Part shown: one piece after another, positions 16,887-26,884 of the stretch
Layout of the letters: every line of letters starts with the position of its first letter
How positions within the stretch are numbered: position 1 is the first letter of the stretch
NCBI RefSeq assembly: GCF_013393185.1
Contig: NZ_QJQX01000052.1
Span: forward strand, 62,001-126,000
Source of the DNA: Sphingobium lactosutens
Lineage (GTDB): Bacteria > Pseudomonadota > Alphaproteobacteria > Sphingomonadales > Sphingomonadaceae
DNA: 64,000 nt
Direction: 5' to 3'
The notes under the pieces: model-generated
The model's database searches: none
The model's input: the letters and a program-made list of their open reading frames with translations, nothing else
What the model was told of the DNA's origin: nothing
Position numbers and translations under genes: made by a program

Positions 16887-19800
16887 TCAGTAGACATCCC
16901 GCACATAGCGCCTGTCCTGCTGCATCTGGGCCACATAATCGGCGGCGAGATCGTCGCTCATGCCGCCATGCTTGGCGATCACCTGCTTGAGTGCTGTATC
17001 GACGTCCTTTGCCATCCGGCTTGCGTCACCACAGACGTAGAAATGCGCGCCACTCTCGATCCAGCGCCAAAGGTCAGCGCCTTCTTCGATCATGCGTTGC
17101 TGGACGTAGATTTTCGCGGCCTGATCACGAGAGAAGGCGAGGCTAAGCCGGTCAAGATGGCCGCTTCTGCGCCACCCATCGATCTCGTCACGATAGTAGA
17201 AATCGGTGGCCTCATGCTGCTCGCCGAAGAAGAGCCAGTTCGAACCGGTCGCGCCGTTGGCCTGACGGTCGTGCAGGAAGCCCCGGAACGGCGCGATGCC
17301 GGTGCCTGGCCCAACCATGATGGCCGCGCGGTTGAGGTCGGCGGGTGGATGGAAATGCGTTGAGGGCTGGAGAAACAGGCCGGAAAGCTCGGCGCCCGCT
17401 CGATCGGCCATGAAGGCGGAGCAGACGCCCTTGCGCCGCCGTCCCTCGCAATCATAGCGGACGACCGACACGGTCAACTGCACCTCCGCGACCTGCGCAG
17501 CGGGGCTGGAGGCGATCGAGTAGAAGCGCGGTTGCAGCGGGCGCATGACCTGCATCAGATCTTTGGGACTGAGATGCGGGCGGGCTTCATGGAGGATGTC
17601 CGCTATCTGTCGTCCCCAAAGCCAGCGGTCGAAATCGGCCTTTCGCGCAGGATCCAGCAGTGGCGCGAAGCCGATATCGGGCTGACGTTCGGCGATGAGG
17701 TCCAGGAGATTGCGCGTGGGTTTCACAATGTCCCAATGGCGGGTCAGGGCCTCGCCAAGGGGAAGTTCCCCCACATCCTTGATGTTTACCGGCGCTTCAG
17801 TGGACAGGTCGACCAGAGCCAGGGTTTCGGCCACCAGGTCCGGGCAGTTGACCGGCCAGACGCCGAGCGAGTCCCCAGCCTGATAGCTGAAGTCCTGATC
17901 CTTGAGGTCGAAGCCGAATTGCCGAACCTCCTTCTGTGCGCCAACGCCGCTGAGCCGATGATTGCGGACCAGTTGCGTTCTGAGTGGGGTCTTGCGGCTG
18001 TAGAGCGATGCCGCCTTGACGGGCGGTGTCTCAGCCTGGGGTTGCGGTGCGGCGTTACCGAGCGATGCTTTTACCGCTTTCAGCCAGACCGCCGCGCTGT
18101 CCTCATAATCCGGTTCGCAATCGGTGCGCGGCGCTATCCGGGTGCCGCCAAGCGCCTCCAGTCGTGCGTCGAGCTTGCGGCCGAAGCCGCAAAACTGGTC
18201 ATAGCTGGAATCTCCGAATGCCAGGACCGAATAGGAAAGACTGTCCATGCGCGGAGCGGCTTCTGCGACCAGCGCTGACCAGAAACCACCGCCATTGTCG
18301 GGCGCGTCTCCGTCGCCAAATGTGCTGGCGACGAGCAGCGCGTGACTGGCGGTTGCAAGGTCCGCGGGTTTTGCAGCGTCCATCGACAGCACCCGCGCGC
18401 GGCGTTCAGGTGTGGCGATCTGCTGAGCGCAGCTCTCCGCGAAGCCTTCAGCATTCCCAGTCTGCGAAGCCCAGAGGATGAGAATTTCCTGTTGCTCCGC
18501 CGGTGGCGCCGCGGCTGAACTGGCGAGTGGCGCGAAGGCGATATCGCCGGCCGGCATCGGCGCCCGCGCGAACAGGCCTGCCAACAGTCCATTCACATAT
18601 TGCAAGCGGACCGGCTCCAGCGGTGCAGCTTGAGGCAGGAAAGGAACGCCATGTGCTGGATTAAGATCGGAAGCGCGCAGCCCTGTTGTGAAGCCGGTGA
18701 GATAGGCTTGTTCTCCACCGGACAGGACAGGCGCTTCGTTCGGTTGCAGGCCCATGATCCGGGCAAAGGCATCAATTGCCGCGAACTGATCGGGGCGCAA
18801 TTTTTCGGGCATCGCTGTGGAAGGGGTGGGGGTGGCCTCTTCCGATGTCGGTGGCGGGAGCGCTTCTTCAACCGGACCGGACAGGCGGGTCAGCGCCACG
18901 GCCGAGAATTTGAATTCAGGCTGCATGGATATCGGATCGATGGCGTCGCTGGTGACGGCATTGACCGCCAGATCGTCGCCGAACACGTCATTCCAGTGGA
19001 AGGGCGCAAAGCAGTTTCCAGGGCGCACGCGATCGGTGACGACAGCGGGCAGGACGGTGCGACCTCGCCGGGAGCGCAGCTCGATCTGGTCCTTGTCGCC
19101 GATGCCCAGCGTCCTGGCATCTTCGGGATGGATTTCGATGAAGGGGCCAGGGTTGAGCTTGTTGAGCGTCGGAACTTTCCCGGTCTTGGTGAGCGTGTGC
19201 CATTGGTGCTGGAGGCGGCCGGTGTTGAGCACCAGCGGATAATCCTCGTCCGGCATCTCCTTGGGGTCCATATGCGGCCGGGGCAGGAAGAAAGCCTTGC
19301 CGCGCTCAGTCGGGAAGCTGATCGCCGGGCGGCTGCCATCGCCGTTCAGGCGTTCGGTCTGGCTGATTCCGTCATTGAGATAGCGGATCGGGTTCCGGTC
19401 ACTCTCGGCCGCGGGCGGGCACGGCCATTGTAACGGCCCCTGGAGCAGCCGTTCATGGCTGGCGCCGCGAATGTCATAGCCGGTTCGCGGGTTCGAGAAC
19501 TGCCGGATTTCCTCGAACACGGCGGATGCGCAATCATAGGTGAAGCCGTCCGCATAGCCCATTTCGCAGGCGACCCGGGCGATAATCTCCCAATCCGCCA
19601 TCGCCTCGCCCGGTGGATCGACGGCCTTCTGCATCAGGGTCAGGTTGCGCTCGGAATTGATCATCACGCCTTCCGCCTCTGCCCAGAGCGCGCCGGGCAG
19701 GATGATGTCGGCATAGCGGTTCGTCTCCGTGTCGACATAGACATCCTGGGTGATGACCAGTTCGGCGGCTTCGAGACCCGCCACGACTTTCTTGCGATTG

Positions 19801-21029
19801 GAGACGCTGGCGACCGGGTTGGTGCAGATGATCCAGCAGGCCTTGATCTTGCCGGCGGCCATCTCCTCGAACATCGCGACGGTGCCAGCGCCGCTCTCGA
19901 CCTTCAGCGTGCCGCGTGGGATGCCCCACCTATCCTCGACAAAGGACCGGTCGATCTCGTTCGGCGTAGCGCGCTGGCCTGGAAGCCCCGATCCCATATA
20001 GCCCATCTCGCGCCCGCCCATGGCATTGGGTTGGCCGGTCAGCGAGAAAGGACCGCTACCCGGTCGACAGATCGCGCCGGTGGCGAGATGCAGGTTGCAG
20101 ATGGCGTTGGTGTTCCAGGTGCCATGGGTGCTCTGGTTGAGGCCCATGGTCCAGCAGCTCATCCATTCGGCGGCATTGCCGATCCATTCGGCAGCCTGGC
20201 GCAGATCAGCTTCTGCAAGGCCGGTCAGCTCAGCGACCTTGTCGGGCGCATAGTCGGCCAGAAATTCCGGCATCGTTTCCCAGCCCTCGGTATAGCTGGC
20301 GATGAAGCCCTGATCGACCTTGCCGTTCGCCGTCAGCAGGTGAAGGAGTCCGTTGAGCAGCGCGAGGTCGGTGCCCGGCTTCACCTGGAGAAGTAGGTCT
20401 GCCTTGTCGGCGGTGGCATTGCGGCGTGGGTCCACGACGATGAGCTTCGCGCCCGCCTTGACCCGGTCCATCATGCGGAGAAACAGGATCGGATGGCAGT
20501 CGGCCATGTTCGCGCCGATCACGAAGAACAGGTCGGCCTTGTCGAAATCCTGATAGGAGCCAGGAGGGCCATCCGCACCGATGGAGAGCTTGTAGCCACT
20601 GGCTGCGCTCGCCATGCAGAGGCGCGAATTGCTCTCAATATTGTTGGTGCCGATATAGCCTTTGCAGAGCTTGTTGGCGAGATATTGCGCCTCCAGCGAC
20701 ATTTGCCCGGAGACATAGAAGGACACGGCATCGGGGCCATCCCGGTCGATGATCGCCCGCAGCCCCTGCGCTGTACGGCTGATCGCCTCCGTCATTGCGA
20801 TCGCACCCTGGTCCGAGCCACCGGGAAGTTTGGCATAAGCCTTGTCGGCGCGGCCGCTTGCCGTAACCGGCACGTTGCAGCTGCTCCCCTTGGTGCACAG
20901 GCGGCCGAAATTGGTGGGATGGCTCTTGTCGCCACTGACCTTGACGATCCTGTTGTCGGCCACCTCCATCACGATGCCGCAGCCCACGCCGCAATAGGGG
21001 CATACGCTCTTCACCGTCTTGTTCGTCAC
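16887..21029 (-). CDS. Fused assimilatory nitrate reductase and CysJ-like flavoprotein
   Basis: The product is 1380 residues. Residues 1-700 form a molybdopterin nitrate reductase of the NasA type, with the [4Fe-4S] ligands CPYCGVGC (Cys10, Cys13, Cys17) and LCTKG, and molybdopterin motifs such as [14 protein letters not shown]. Residues from about 845 form a flavodoxin domain ([12 protein letters not shown]), followed from about 1010 by an FAD/NADPH reductase module ([36 protein letters not shown]) as in CysJ. One chain could therefore take electrons from NADPH to nitrate. GTG at 21029 is preferred because GGAGG lies six bases upstream; an upstream ATG at 21077 lies inside the terminator hairpin. 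No nitrite reductase or transporter gene is adjacent. Confidence 0.9.
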   Translation of the reverse strand: MTNKTVKSVCPYCGVGCGIVMEVADNRIVKVSGDKSHPTNFGRLCTKGSSCNVPVTASGRADKAYAKLPGGSDQGAIAMTEAISRTAQGLRAIIDRDGPDAVSFYVSGQMSLEAQYLANKLCKGYIGTNNIESNSRLCMASAASGYKLSIGADGPPGSYQDFDKADLFFVIGANMADCHPILFLRMMDRVKAGAKLIVVDPRRNATADKADLLLQVKPGTDLALLNGLLHLLTANGKVDQGFIASYTEGWETMPEFLADYAPDKVAELTGLAEADLRQAAEWIGNAAEWMSCWTMGLNQSTHGTWNTNAICNLHLATGAICRPGSGPFSLTGQPNAMGGREMGYMGSGLPGQRATPNEIDRSFVEDRWGIPRGTLKVESGAGTVAMFEEMAAGKIKACWIICTNPVASVSNRKKVVAGLEAAELVITQDVYVDTETNRYADIILPGALWAEAEGVMINSERNLTLMQKAVDPPGEAMADWEIIARVACEMGYADGFTYDCASAVFEEIRQFSNPRTGYDIRGASHERLLQGPLQWPCPPAAESDRNPIRYLNDGISQTERLNGDGSRPAISFPTERGKAFFLPRPHMDPKEMPDEDYPLVLNTGRLQHQWHTLTKTGKVPTLNKLNPGPFIEIHPEDARTLGIGDKDQIELRSRRGRTVLPAVVTDRVRPGNCFAPFHWNDVFGDDLAVNAVTSDAIDPISMQPEFKFSAVALTRLSGPVEEALPPPTSEEATPTPSTAMPEKLRPDQFAAIDAFARIMGLQPNEAPVLSGGEQAYLTGFTTGLRASDLNPAHGVPFLPQAAPLEPVRLQYVNGLLAGLFARAPMPAGDIAFAPLASSAAAPPAEQQEILILWASQTGNAEGFAESCAQQIATPERRARVLSMDAAKPADLATASHALLVASTFGDGDAPDNGGGFWSALVAEAAPRMDSLSYSVLAFGDSSYDQFCGFGRKLDARLEALGGTRIAPRTDCEPDYEDSAAVWLKAVKASLGNAAPQPQAETPPVKAASLYSRKTPLRTQLVRNHRLSGVGAQKEVRQFGFDLKDQDFSYQAGDSLGVWPVNCPDLVAETLALVDLSTEAPVNIKDVGELPLGEALTRHWDIVKPTRNLLDLIAERQPDIGFAPLLDPARKADFDRWLWGRQIADILHEARPHLSPKDLMQVMRPLQPRFYSIASSPAAQVAEVQLTVSVVRYDCEGRRRKGVCSAFMADRAGAELSGLFLQPSTHFHPPADLNRAAIMVGPGTGIAPFRGFLHDRQANGATGSNWLFFGEQHEATDFYYRDEIDGWRRSGHLDRLSLAFSRDQAAKIYVQQRMIEEGADLWRWIESGAHFYVCGDASRMAKDVDTALKQVIAKHGGMSDDLAADYVAQMQQDRRYVRDVY

Positions 21030-21047
21030 CCAGAACCTCCGAACCAA

Positions 21048-21098
21048 CAAAAAAGGCGCCATCGATCGGACACTCATGGTCCGATCGATGGCGCCTTT
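21048..21098 (-). promoter_or_regulatory. Leader terminator in front of the nitrate reductase gene
   Basis: A perfect 19-bp stem (21080-21098 pairing with 21052-21070, loop of nine) is followed on the minus strand by a run of six T residues and then, 19 bases on, by the GTG start codon. It looks like an intrinsic terminator that must be read through for expression. Assimilatory nitrate genes in several proteobacteria are controlled by antitermination through ANTAR proteins (NasR or NasT). The hexaloop pair recognised by such proteins could not be identified with confidence upstream. Confidence 0.65.
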
Positions 21099-21686
21099 GC
21101 CACATCATGCAGCTCCCGTTCGGAAGCCTTAGCCAGCCAAGCGACGTTGCTCGACCTGCCTTAATCTCCTGCCATATCTATTCGGATATAGCATGTATCC
21201 GCAAGCATTTTGTGCGGTGCGGCATTGCCGACTTGCGATCTGCCTTTTCCGGGGCATCCCTAACCGGGAGGTATCTGCAGGGACGGGCCACAAAATGCTC
21301 TCACGCCAGCTAACCGCATGTGCCTTTGCCAAGCCGCCATTGCGCAACCGGCATTTTGACGGGGATAGTTTGCATAGCTGAACGTCCGGACCTGGAGTCA
21401 AAAACTCACTCCTGAACGGCTCTTTAGGTCGAATTCCACTTGCTTTAAGTCTTGGGGGTCAACAGCTTCCCGAGCCGTAAAATGGCGTCGCCGCCCAGTT
21501 CATCAGGATTTTGCTTCGAAGGCTTGTCCTGGAATTGAGCGGCGGCGTTGCTACATCCGATCCATTTTGTCGATCATTAAGATCAACTCACGTTCGGTTG
21601 CTCATGGCAGTGTACGCCTCAAAAGTGAGTCGCTCAAGCGATTTGCTCCGATTGGCAGAGCGGAACGGAAGGCCTAGTCTTCGTGG
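21099..21686. other. Intergenic region between divergent nitrate reductase and fatty-acid synthase genes
   Basis: This 590-bp stretch separates two divergent genes and has no convincing coding sequence. It should hold the nitrate reductase promoter and untranslated leader, reading left, and the promoter of the cyclopropane-fatty-acid synthase, reading right. Small open frames here have no ribosome sites and no family resemblance. Confidence 0.4.
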
Positions 21687-22919
21687 ATGAGGCTGTTTGA
21701 TGCACTGCTCCGCAAGCTGATCCGCAAGGGCACGTTGATTGTGGTGGATGCTGCTGGTCGGCGCCATATCTATGGAGATCCGGTTCTTGGCGTTTCGCCA
21801 GTCGCAATACGGTTTACCGACAGCGCGACACCACGGCGAGCGGCGTTCAATCCGGCTTTGGCGCTGGGCGAGGCCTATATGGATGGTCGCTTGCTTATTG
21901 AGCAGGGCGATATCCGTGCCTTTCTGGAGTTGATTGGACGGAATACCCATTGGGATGACGATGACGCCGTCCGCTTGAGATTATGGCGCCCCTGGAGGCG
22001 CGGGGGACTATGGGAAACATGGAATTGGAAGCGCAGGGCAAGGCGCAACGTTGCTCATCACTACGACCTTTCCAGCAGACTCTACGCGCTCTTCCTCGAC
22101 GAGGATCTGCAATATAGCTGCGGGTATTTCCCGACCCGGACAACGGGTCTGGAAGAAGCGCAGGCAGCCAAGAAGGCGCATATCGCCGCCAAGCTGGACC
22201 TGTGCCCAGGGCAGCGCGTGCTGGACATCGGCTGCGGTTGGGGCGGCCTGGCTTTATATCTGCATCGGCTGGCGGACGTCGATGTCACAGGCGTCACACT
22301 CTCGCAGGAACAGCTCGCAGTTGCTCGCGAACGGGCCGCCGCTGCTGGTGTAGGCGACCGCGTCAGATTCGAGCTGCTCGATTACCGCGAGGTTCGCGGA
22401 ACATTTGATCGGATCGTGTCGGTCGGAATGTTCGAACATGTCGGGCCGCCAAACTACCGGTCTTTCTTCGAATGTTGCCGCGCACTGCTTTCGACCGATG
22501 GGGTGATGCTTCTCCACAGCATCGGGCGAGCGGATGGACCCGCTCCAACGGATCGCTGGCTCGAGCGTTATATATTTCCAGGTGGCTATGTGCCCGCATT
22601 GAGCCAGATTGCACCGGCGATCGAAGCGGCCCGCCTATGGGTCACGGACGTCGAAGTCCTTCGCCTTCATTACGCCCATACGCTGTCGCACTGGTATCAG
22701 CGGGTTGTCTCGTCACGTGACGCGATCATCGCGCTGTACGATGAGCGCTTCTTCCGCATGTGGCAATTTTACCTGGCAGGCGCAATTGTTGCCTTCCGCC
22801 ATGATGCGCATTTGAACTTCCAGATTCAGTTGAGCCGCCGACGCGAGGCATTGCCGCTGACACGGGATTATATGGTTGAGGCAGAACTGACGTTCATCGC
22901 CGGAGCGGCCGTGAGGTGA
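21687..22919 (+). CDS. cfa: Cyclopropane-fatty-acyl-phospholipid synthase
   Basis: The 410-residue protein has the SAM-binding motif VLDIGCGWGGLALYL, the family segment AHHYDLSSRLYALFLDEDLQYSCGYF near residues 122-147 (an active-site and lipid-binding region) and the late FRMWQFYLAGAIVAFR segment. It transfers a methylene group from S-adenosylmethionine to double bonds of membrane phospholipids, often as a stress or stationary-phase response. The length is normal. The gene is alone, with a long upstream region; codon use is less GC-biased than in the flanking core genes. Confidence 0.9.
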   Translation: MRLFDALLRKLIRKGTLIVVDAAGRRHIYGDPVLGVSPVAIRFTDSATPRRAAFNPALALGEAYMDGRLLIEQGDIRAFLELIGRNTHWDDDDAVRLRLWRPWRRGGLWETWNWKRRARRNVAHHYDLSSRLYALFLDEDLQYSCGYFPTRTTGLEEAQAAKKAHIAAKLDLCPGQRVLDIGCGWGGLALYLHRLADVDVTGVTLSQEQLAVARERAAAAGVGDRVRFELLDYREVRGTFDRIVSVGMFEHVGPPNYRSFFECCRALLSTDGVMLLHSIGRADGPAPTDRWLERYIFPGGYVPALSQIAPAIEAARLWVTDVEVLRLHYAHTLSHWYQRVVSSRDAIIALYDERFFRMWQFYLAGAIVAFRHDAHLNFQIQLSRRREALPLTRDYMVEAELTFIAGAAVR

Positions 22920-23032
22920 GAACTCCTTGAGCTTCCAAAGGGTCGCAACCCGAATAGTCGACCGGACGCCGGTGCCCTCACGCGTTGCCAATATCAGCTT
23001 GGGCATGATGTAAGGGGGCGACATCGAGCAGA

Positions 23033-23269
23033 TCAATCCACGGCCGCTTTTGTCGCGTTGCCCAACGCTCGATCGATATTGGCAAAGAGTATATGGAGAT
23101 CGTCGTGACCTGCATTTTCGGCGTGAATACGTACTGCTGTAGCGAGTTTATGGAGTTGATGCTTCGTTCCATCATCAAGCTGGCCTACATCGTCCAGCCG
23201 CTTGATGAGTACGCCAACCATCATCAAGGTCAGCATCGCGATGTGGTCGGTCTGACTTTCAACTTGCAT
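23033..23269 (-). CDS. Small protein of unknown function, 78 residues
   Basis: The reading frame begins with ATG preceded by AAGGAG at a seven-base spacing and encodes a mostly helical acidic-basic protein (MQVESQTDHIAMLTLMMVGV, then IKRLDDVGQLDDGTKHQLHK). There is no signal peptide or membrane helix. I do not recognise the family. The good ribosome site and natural amino-acid composition suggest it is real. It lies in a sparsely coding stretch between the fatty-acid synthase and the ImmA/IrrE-like gene. Confidence 0.5.
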   Translation of the reverse strand: MQVESQTDHIAMLTLMMVGVLIKRLDDVGQLDDGTKHQLHKLATAVRIHAENAGHDDLHILFANIDRALGNATKAAVD

Positions 23270-23560
23270 GCCGCGCTCCTTCTTTGAGTCGGGAAGATAT
23301 CATCTGCCTGACTGGATCGCTTTACAAGCGCGACACCCCCACTTGCGACACATCGCGAAAGAAGCGCCGGCAGTCGGCTGAAGTAGAGACCGGAGGCCGA
23401 CAAACGTCGGCATTCGAGCCGTCCAATTGCGCGCCGGCACGGCTATAATGGGTCGTTTGCCCTGCTGCTAGTTCTGAACCAAGCGCGACTTGGACGCGCC
23501 CTTTGGAGTTCTATCGCGCACGATTAAGATGAGGCCTGGCATCCTGGCCCAGCCGCCCCT

Positions 23561-24439
23561 CTAACGACGATCTGACCCACGCCCGAATCTAGGGCGTTCG
23601 ATTGCATATTTCTCCGCCTCCTCGTCCGCCCGCTTTTCCGCTGCGGCGTTTATGAGGAGCATTACGAGATGCAGGCCGTTTTTCTTTGCGAGGATCTGCA
23701 TGTTGAGGTTCGGCTTTCGTATATCCCGTGACAGGACGAGCCAGTCGCGCGCTTCGACGGCGAGCCAAGGCGTCGGCTGATCGATGCTGTCGCTCCGGAC
23801 CGAGGAAGGTGCGGCATGGCCCCGTTGGATCGACATCGATGGGAAAGTCCGGGAAGGCCGCACATAATGCACAACGCCATTTTTGATGAAAAGGATTGCG
23901 CATGGGGAGGGTGTGACATCGACGTAGCGGTTGGCGGCCGCCTCAATGCTGACGTCGTAGGTGGCGGCAAGCATAGGCAGATGGGCGATTGCGGGCTTGC
24001 CCAGGCTGTCGAGGGATGCGGCCATCAGAGGCTTGGGCATCAACAGTCCGGCGGCAAAACGGTTCGCTTGCGCTTCCTGTTTGCGCTGAGGCGTGTCCCG
24101 CCGATTTTCGCCGAGATCGCGCGCTGTGCAATGTTTACCTTCGCGCTGGGTTCGAAGCAGGAAATGGCCTAGTTGATGCGCGATGGCAAAGCGTCGCCGC
24201 TGAGCAGAAAGGGCGGCGGAGCGCAATATGATGCCCGTCGCGCCCCTTGTATCGACAAGGAGGCCGCTGGCGAATCCCTCCTCCACCAAATCGCGAAATT
24301 CCGTGATCCCGATGCGGCGGGCGATTTCCTCGACGGAGATGGGAGCACTGATATCCGGATAATGTTTCAGGATCGCCGCGAGCAATGTCTCTGCGGAGCT
24401 ACAGCCTGCCAGATCTATCAGAAGTGCGTCTTTCGCCAT
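23561..24439 (-). CDS. ImmA/IrrE-family protein with HQxxH in place of HExxH
   Basis: This 292-residue protein has the COG2856 layout: a short N-terminal region, the RRRFAIAHQLGHFLLR zinc motif at residues 81-96 and the QEAQANRFAAGLLMP segment carrying the third ligand (Glu122), then a C-terminal domain of about 150 residues. His88 and His92 are present, but the catalytic Glu of HExxH is Gln89. Active members cleave repressors in response to stress or induction. This copy could bind zinc yet may be catalytically weak or a non-enzymatic sensor. Its ATG follows the end of a frameshifted HTH regulator gene by 14 bases, and the two look like an operon. Confidence 0.85.
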   Translation of the reverse strand: MAKDALLIDLAGCSSAETLLAAILKHYPDISAPISVEEIARRIGITEFRDLVEEGFASGLLVDTRGATGIILRSAALSAQRRRFAIAHQLGHFLLRTQREGKHCTARDLGENRRDTPQRKQEAQANRFAAGLLMPKPLMAASLDSLGKPAIAHLPMLAATYDVSIEAAANRYVDVTPSPCAILFIKNGVVHYVRPSRTFPSMSIQRGHAAPSSVRSDSIDQPTPWLAVEARDWLVLSRDIRKPNLNMQILAKKNGLHLVMLLINAAAEKRADEEAEKYAIERPRFGRGSDRR

Positions 24440-24453
24440 GGCGGCTTCCTAAC

Positions 24454-24934
24454 TCAAGGGACGGCGATAGGCGAGGATTCGGTGCCATCTCCAAATTCTG
24501 GAAACAACTCCTCGATCCTCGCCTTGAGATCGCTGTGTCCAGGGAGCAGGTCGAACTGCTCAAGCATCCGCTTCACCAACCGCACGCGATGAGGACCGAT
24601 AGCCGCCAAGGGTTTCTAGCCCAGGAAGGTCGGGATCAGCCAGTCGGTCTTCTAGATCCCCTAGCGTGCGGAAGCCCGCTGCGGCCAGGCGCTTGCGCAA
24701 ATCGGGCGGCAATATGGACTGACCGACAGGCAGGTCGCGCGCTGTCGCGTCTGGTTTGATGCGGCGCAGCCGGGTCTGAGCCGCCTTCGCGCGCTTCAGG
24801 GTGCGTTTGATCAGGGCAAGCTGGTTGACTGTGAGGCCGAGTTTCTGTCGGATCTGACGGTAGGAATGGCCGGTGGTGCGTAGGTAATGTGCCTCTTCAA
24901 GATTCAGCGTTGCCTGTTCAGACATGCTCGGCAT
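24454..24934 (-). pseudogene. HTH and helix-hairpin-helix regulator, broken by a frameshift
   Basis: The first frame encodes MPSMSEQATLNLEEAHYLRT, a helix-turn-helix (SYRQIRQKLGLTVNQLALIK), and an RpoA-CTD-like helix-hairpin-helix (LRKRLAAAGFRTLGDLEDRL then LPGLETLG). Around 24603-24610 the sense changes to the next frame, which continues PHRVRLVKRMLEQFDLLPGH and DLKARIEELFPEFGDGTE before a TGA. Removing one C from the CCC run restores one continuous protein of about 158 residues. The start may be 24934 or 24925. It was probably the DNA-binding partner of the ImmA/IrrE-like protein. A sequencing error is the alternative to a real mutation. Confidence 0.65.
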
Positions 24935-24935
24935 T

Positions 24936-24958
24936 GATCGGACAACCATGATCCGATG
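24936..24958. promoter_or_regulatory. Imperfect palindrome at the regulator start
   Basis: The arms ATCGGA and TCCGAT flank a nine-base centre just upstream of the regulator start codon. The 23-base segment matches 19 of 23 positions of the core of the nitrate reductase leader hairpin at 21064-21086. It could be an operator for the adjacent regulator. Confidence 0.3.
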
Positions 24959-25211
24959 ATCGGTAAGGGATGGGGTGGATGGTGGCAAGCCATCATCGCC
25001 GGTGCCGCCAAAGGCGCTGAACCCGCTTGGAACGCGATAGGCGGCTATGCGACTGGCGCACTCGGCCTTCAAAATATGGCGACGTCGTTGTACCGAGGAA
25101 GTTCATTCAAGCCGCTCGTCCGCAATTGAAGATCGAATAGCGGCCTCTGAATGACGACAAAGGGTCGGCTTCAACCAAGTAAAACGACAGTCATGATGGA
25201 CGAGCCTCTGA

Positions 25212-26087
25212 TCATTCAATGGCTGTGACATGCCGTGCAAAATTCGCAGTATCGTCGACTATGTCAGCGCGATGACGAAAGGGACGAGCAATTGCCGTCA
25301 CCATGCCGATATGACCGATTCCCGGATAGCGCTTGATCTGAACTGCCACTCCGCCGAGCCTCAGCTTTGCGGCAAGCGCTTCGCTATTGCGCATGCGGAC
25401 GATGTTATCTGATCCACCGACCAGAAGAAGAGCAGGCGGATCCCCTGTTCCTGCCCAGGTAACAGGCTGCGTCTCGGCTGGCCTGGGCCATTTGCCGAAG
25501 GCTGCCTTGCTGGCGGGAACATCGAACGGCGCGAAATCATAGGGCCCTGCGATCCCGACAAGCCCTTTGATCGCGTTTCTGTCCTCGCCGAGCCAGCGGT
25601 CGTCAACCGCGAGCATCGCGGCGATATAGGCTCCCGCGGAATGGCCGCTGAGCACGATATCATCAGTGTCGCCGCCATATGCTCTCCCATGAGCCAAGAT
25701 CCATCGAATCACGCTGGCGCCATCTTTCACAAAGTCGGGATAGAGATTGGCCGGACCGATACGATAGTCCGGGATGACAACCAGGAATCCTTGCGCGGCC
25801 AAAGCTCGACCAACAAAAGTATAGCCGTTTCTGGTGCCACTGGTCCAAGAACCACCATAGAAGAACAGGATGATTGGGAGCTTGACATTAGCGGCGCTGT
25901 GAACCGGAGCATATAGATCCAGCTTCTGTCGCGGCCCTTCGCCATAGGAAATGCTACTTGCCACCTTGACCCCGCCGGCATCCTTGGGAACCAGCATGTC
26001 AAATGTCAGCAGCGGCGAAAAGACCGCAGCGACCGTGGCAGCCACCATGCATGTTCCTGCCGCCACCCATCCAATGTGCAGGCCCAT
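25212..26087 (-). CDS. Alpha/beta-hydrolase, BD-FAE/lipase-esterase type, membrane-anchored
   Basis: The 291-residue protein has one N-terminal transmembrane or signal helix (WVAAGTCMVAATVAAVFSPL), the oxyanion-hole motif FFYGGSWTSGTRNGY, the nucleophile elbow SGHSAGAYIA, an acid residue in VGGSDNIVR and the catalytic His in GIGHIGMV. This matches carboxylesterases of the BD-FAE group that act on short acyl esters outside the cytoplasm. The start at 26087 has GGAAGGA upstream; an earlier ATG at 26147 has none. It is followed by a fasciclin gene on the same strand upstream, with 146 bases between them. Confidence 0.85.
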   Translation of the reverse strand: MGLHIGWVAAGTCMVAATVAAVFSPLLTFDMLVPKDAGGVKVASSISYGEGPRQKLDLYAPVHSAANVKLPIILFFYGGSWTSGTRNGYTFVGRALAAQGFLVVIPDYRIGPANLYPDFVKDGASVIRWILAHGRAYGGDTDDIVLSGHSAGAYIAAMLAVDDRWLGEDRNAIKGLVGIAGPYDFAPFDVPASKAAFGKWPRPAETQPVTWAGTGDPPALLLVGGSDNIVRMRNSEALAAKLRLGGVAVQIKRYPGIGHIGMVTAIARPFRHRADIVDDTANFARHVTAIE

Positions 26088-26233
26088 CGGTCTTCCTTCC
26101 AGGTTCAGCGATGATGTCCGGTTCAGCGCATAGTCGAATGGAACCATGGATGAGAAGTCGGCCTTCCCGACACGGATGGCCGCCGAACGAAAATCGGCGG
26201 CCTGCTCCTACTTGGCGGAAAGGCGTGTTCCAG

Positions 26234-26800
26234 TCAGGGCATCAGAACGGTATCGACCACATGGATGACGCCGTTGGACTGCATCACGTTGGCGATCGTG
26301 ATCCTTGCCGAGCCACCCTTGGCATCTGTCAGATACCAGTCATTGCCCTTTTTCCAGGCAGTCAGCTTCTCCCCCTGAACCGTCGTCAACATGGCCTTTC
26401 CCGCATGAGCCTTGGCATTCGCCGCAATGTCCGCTGCAGTCATGCGGCCCGCGACGACATGATAGGTCAGGATCTTGGTCAGCATGGCCTTGTTCTCGGG
26501 CTTCACCAATGTCTCGACGGTCCCGGCGGGCAGTTTGGCGAAGGCCTCGTTCGTGGGCGCAAAGACGGTGAACGGACCTGGGCCTTTCAGCGTGGCGACG
26601 AGGCCGGCGGCCTTGACTGCAGTGACCAGCGTGGTGTGGTCCTTGGAATTGACGGCGTTGTCGATGATATCCTTTGTCGGATACATCGCCGCGCCGCCCA
26701 CCATCGGATTTTTCATCCCCATATCCCTGGCAAGGGCGATGCCGCCGCCGGCCAGTAAGGTGGCGCTGGCCATGACGAGCGCGAGCTTGGATATTGTCAT
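26234..26800 (-). CDS. Secreted fasciclin-domain protein
   Basis: This 188-residue protein has a signal peptide ([20 protein letters not shown]) and a single FAS1 domain with the two conserved boxes [15 protein letters not shown] and [19 protein letters not shown]. The start at 26800 has AGGAG upstream; earlier in-frame starts lack one. FAS1 proteins are extracytoplasmic adhesion or surface factors. The gene lies directly downstream of an ECF sigma/anti-sigma pair and on the same strand, an arrangement known in many bacteria, so it is probably a target of that sigma factor. Confidence 0.9.
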   Translation of the reverse strand: MTISKLALVMASATLLAGGGIALARDMGMKNPMVGGAAMYPTKDIIDNAVNSKDHTTLVTAVKAAGLVATLKGPGPFTVFAPTNEAFAKLPAGTVETLVKPENKAMLTKILTYHVVAGRMTAADIAANAKAHAGKAMLTTVQGEKLTAWKKGNDWYLTDAKGGSARITIANVMQSNGVIHVVDTVLMP

Positions 26801-26884
26801 TTCAAAGGCTCCTAAAACATCATCCCGATTTGCGGGACGTGTTGCAGCTACGGAGCCCTGCGCCAAAAGATGCGCGGATCCCAA

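Noticed and set aside
21030..21077. An upstream ATG that would extend the nitrate reductase by 16 residues
   Set aside because: This ATG lies within the leader terminator stem and has no ribosome site, whereas GTG at 21029 has GGAGG at proper spacing.
21129..21401. A 90-residue minus frame in the nitrate/cfa intergenic region
   Set aside because: It lacks a ribosome site and family resemblance and has irregular composition; the region is better read as leader and promoter.
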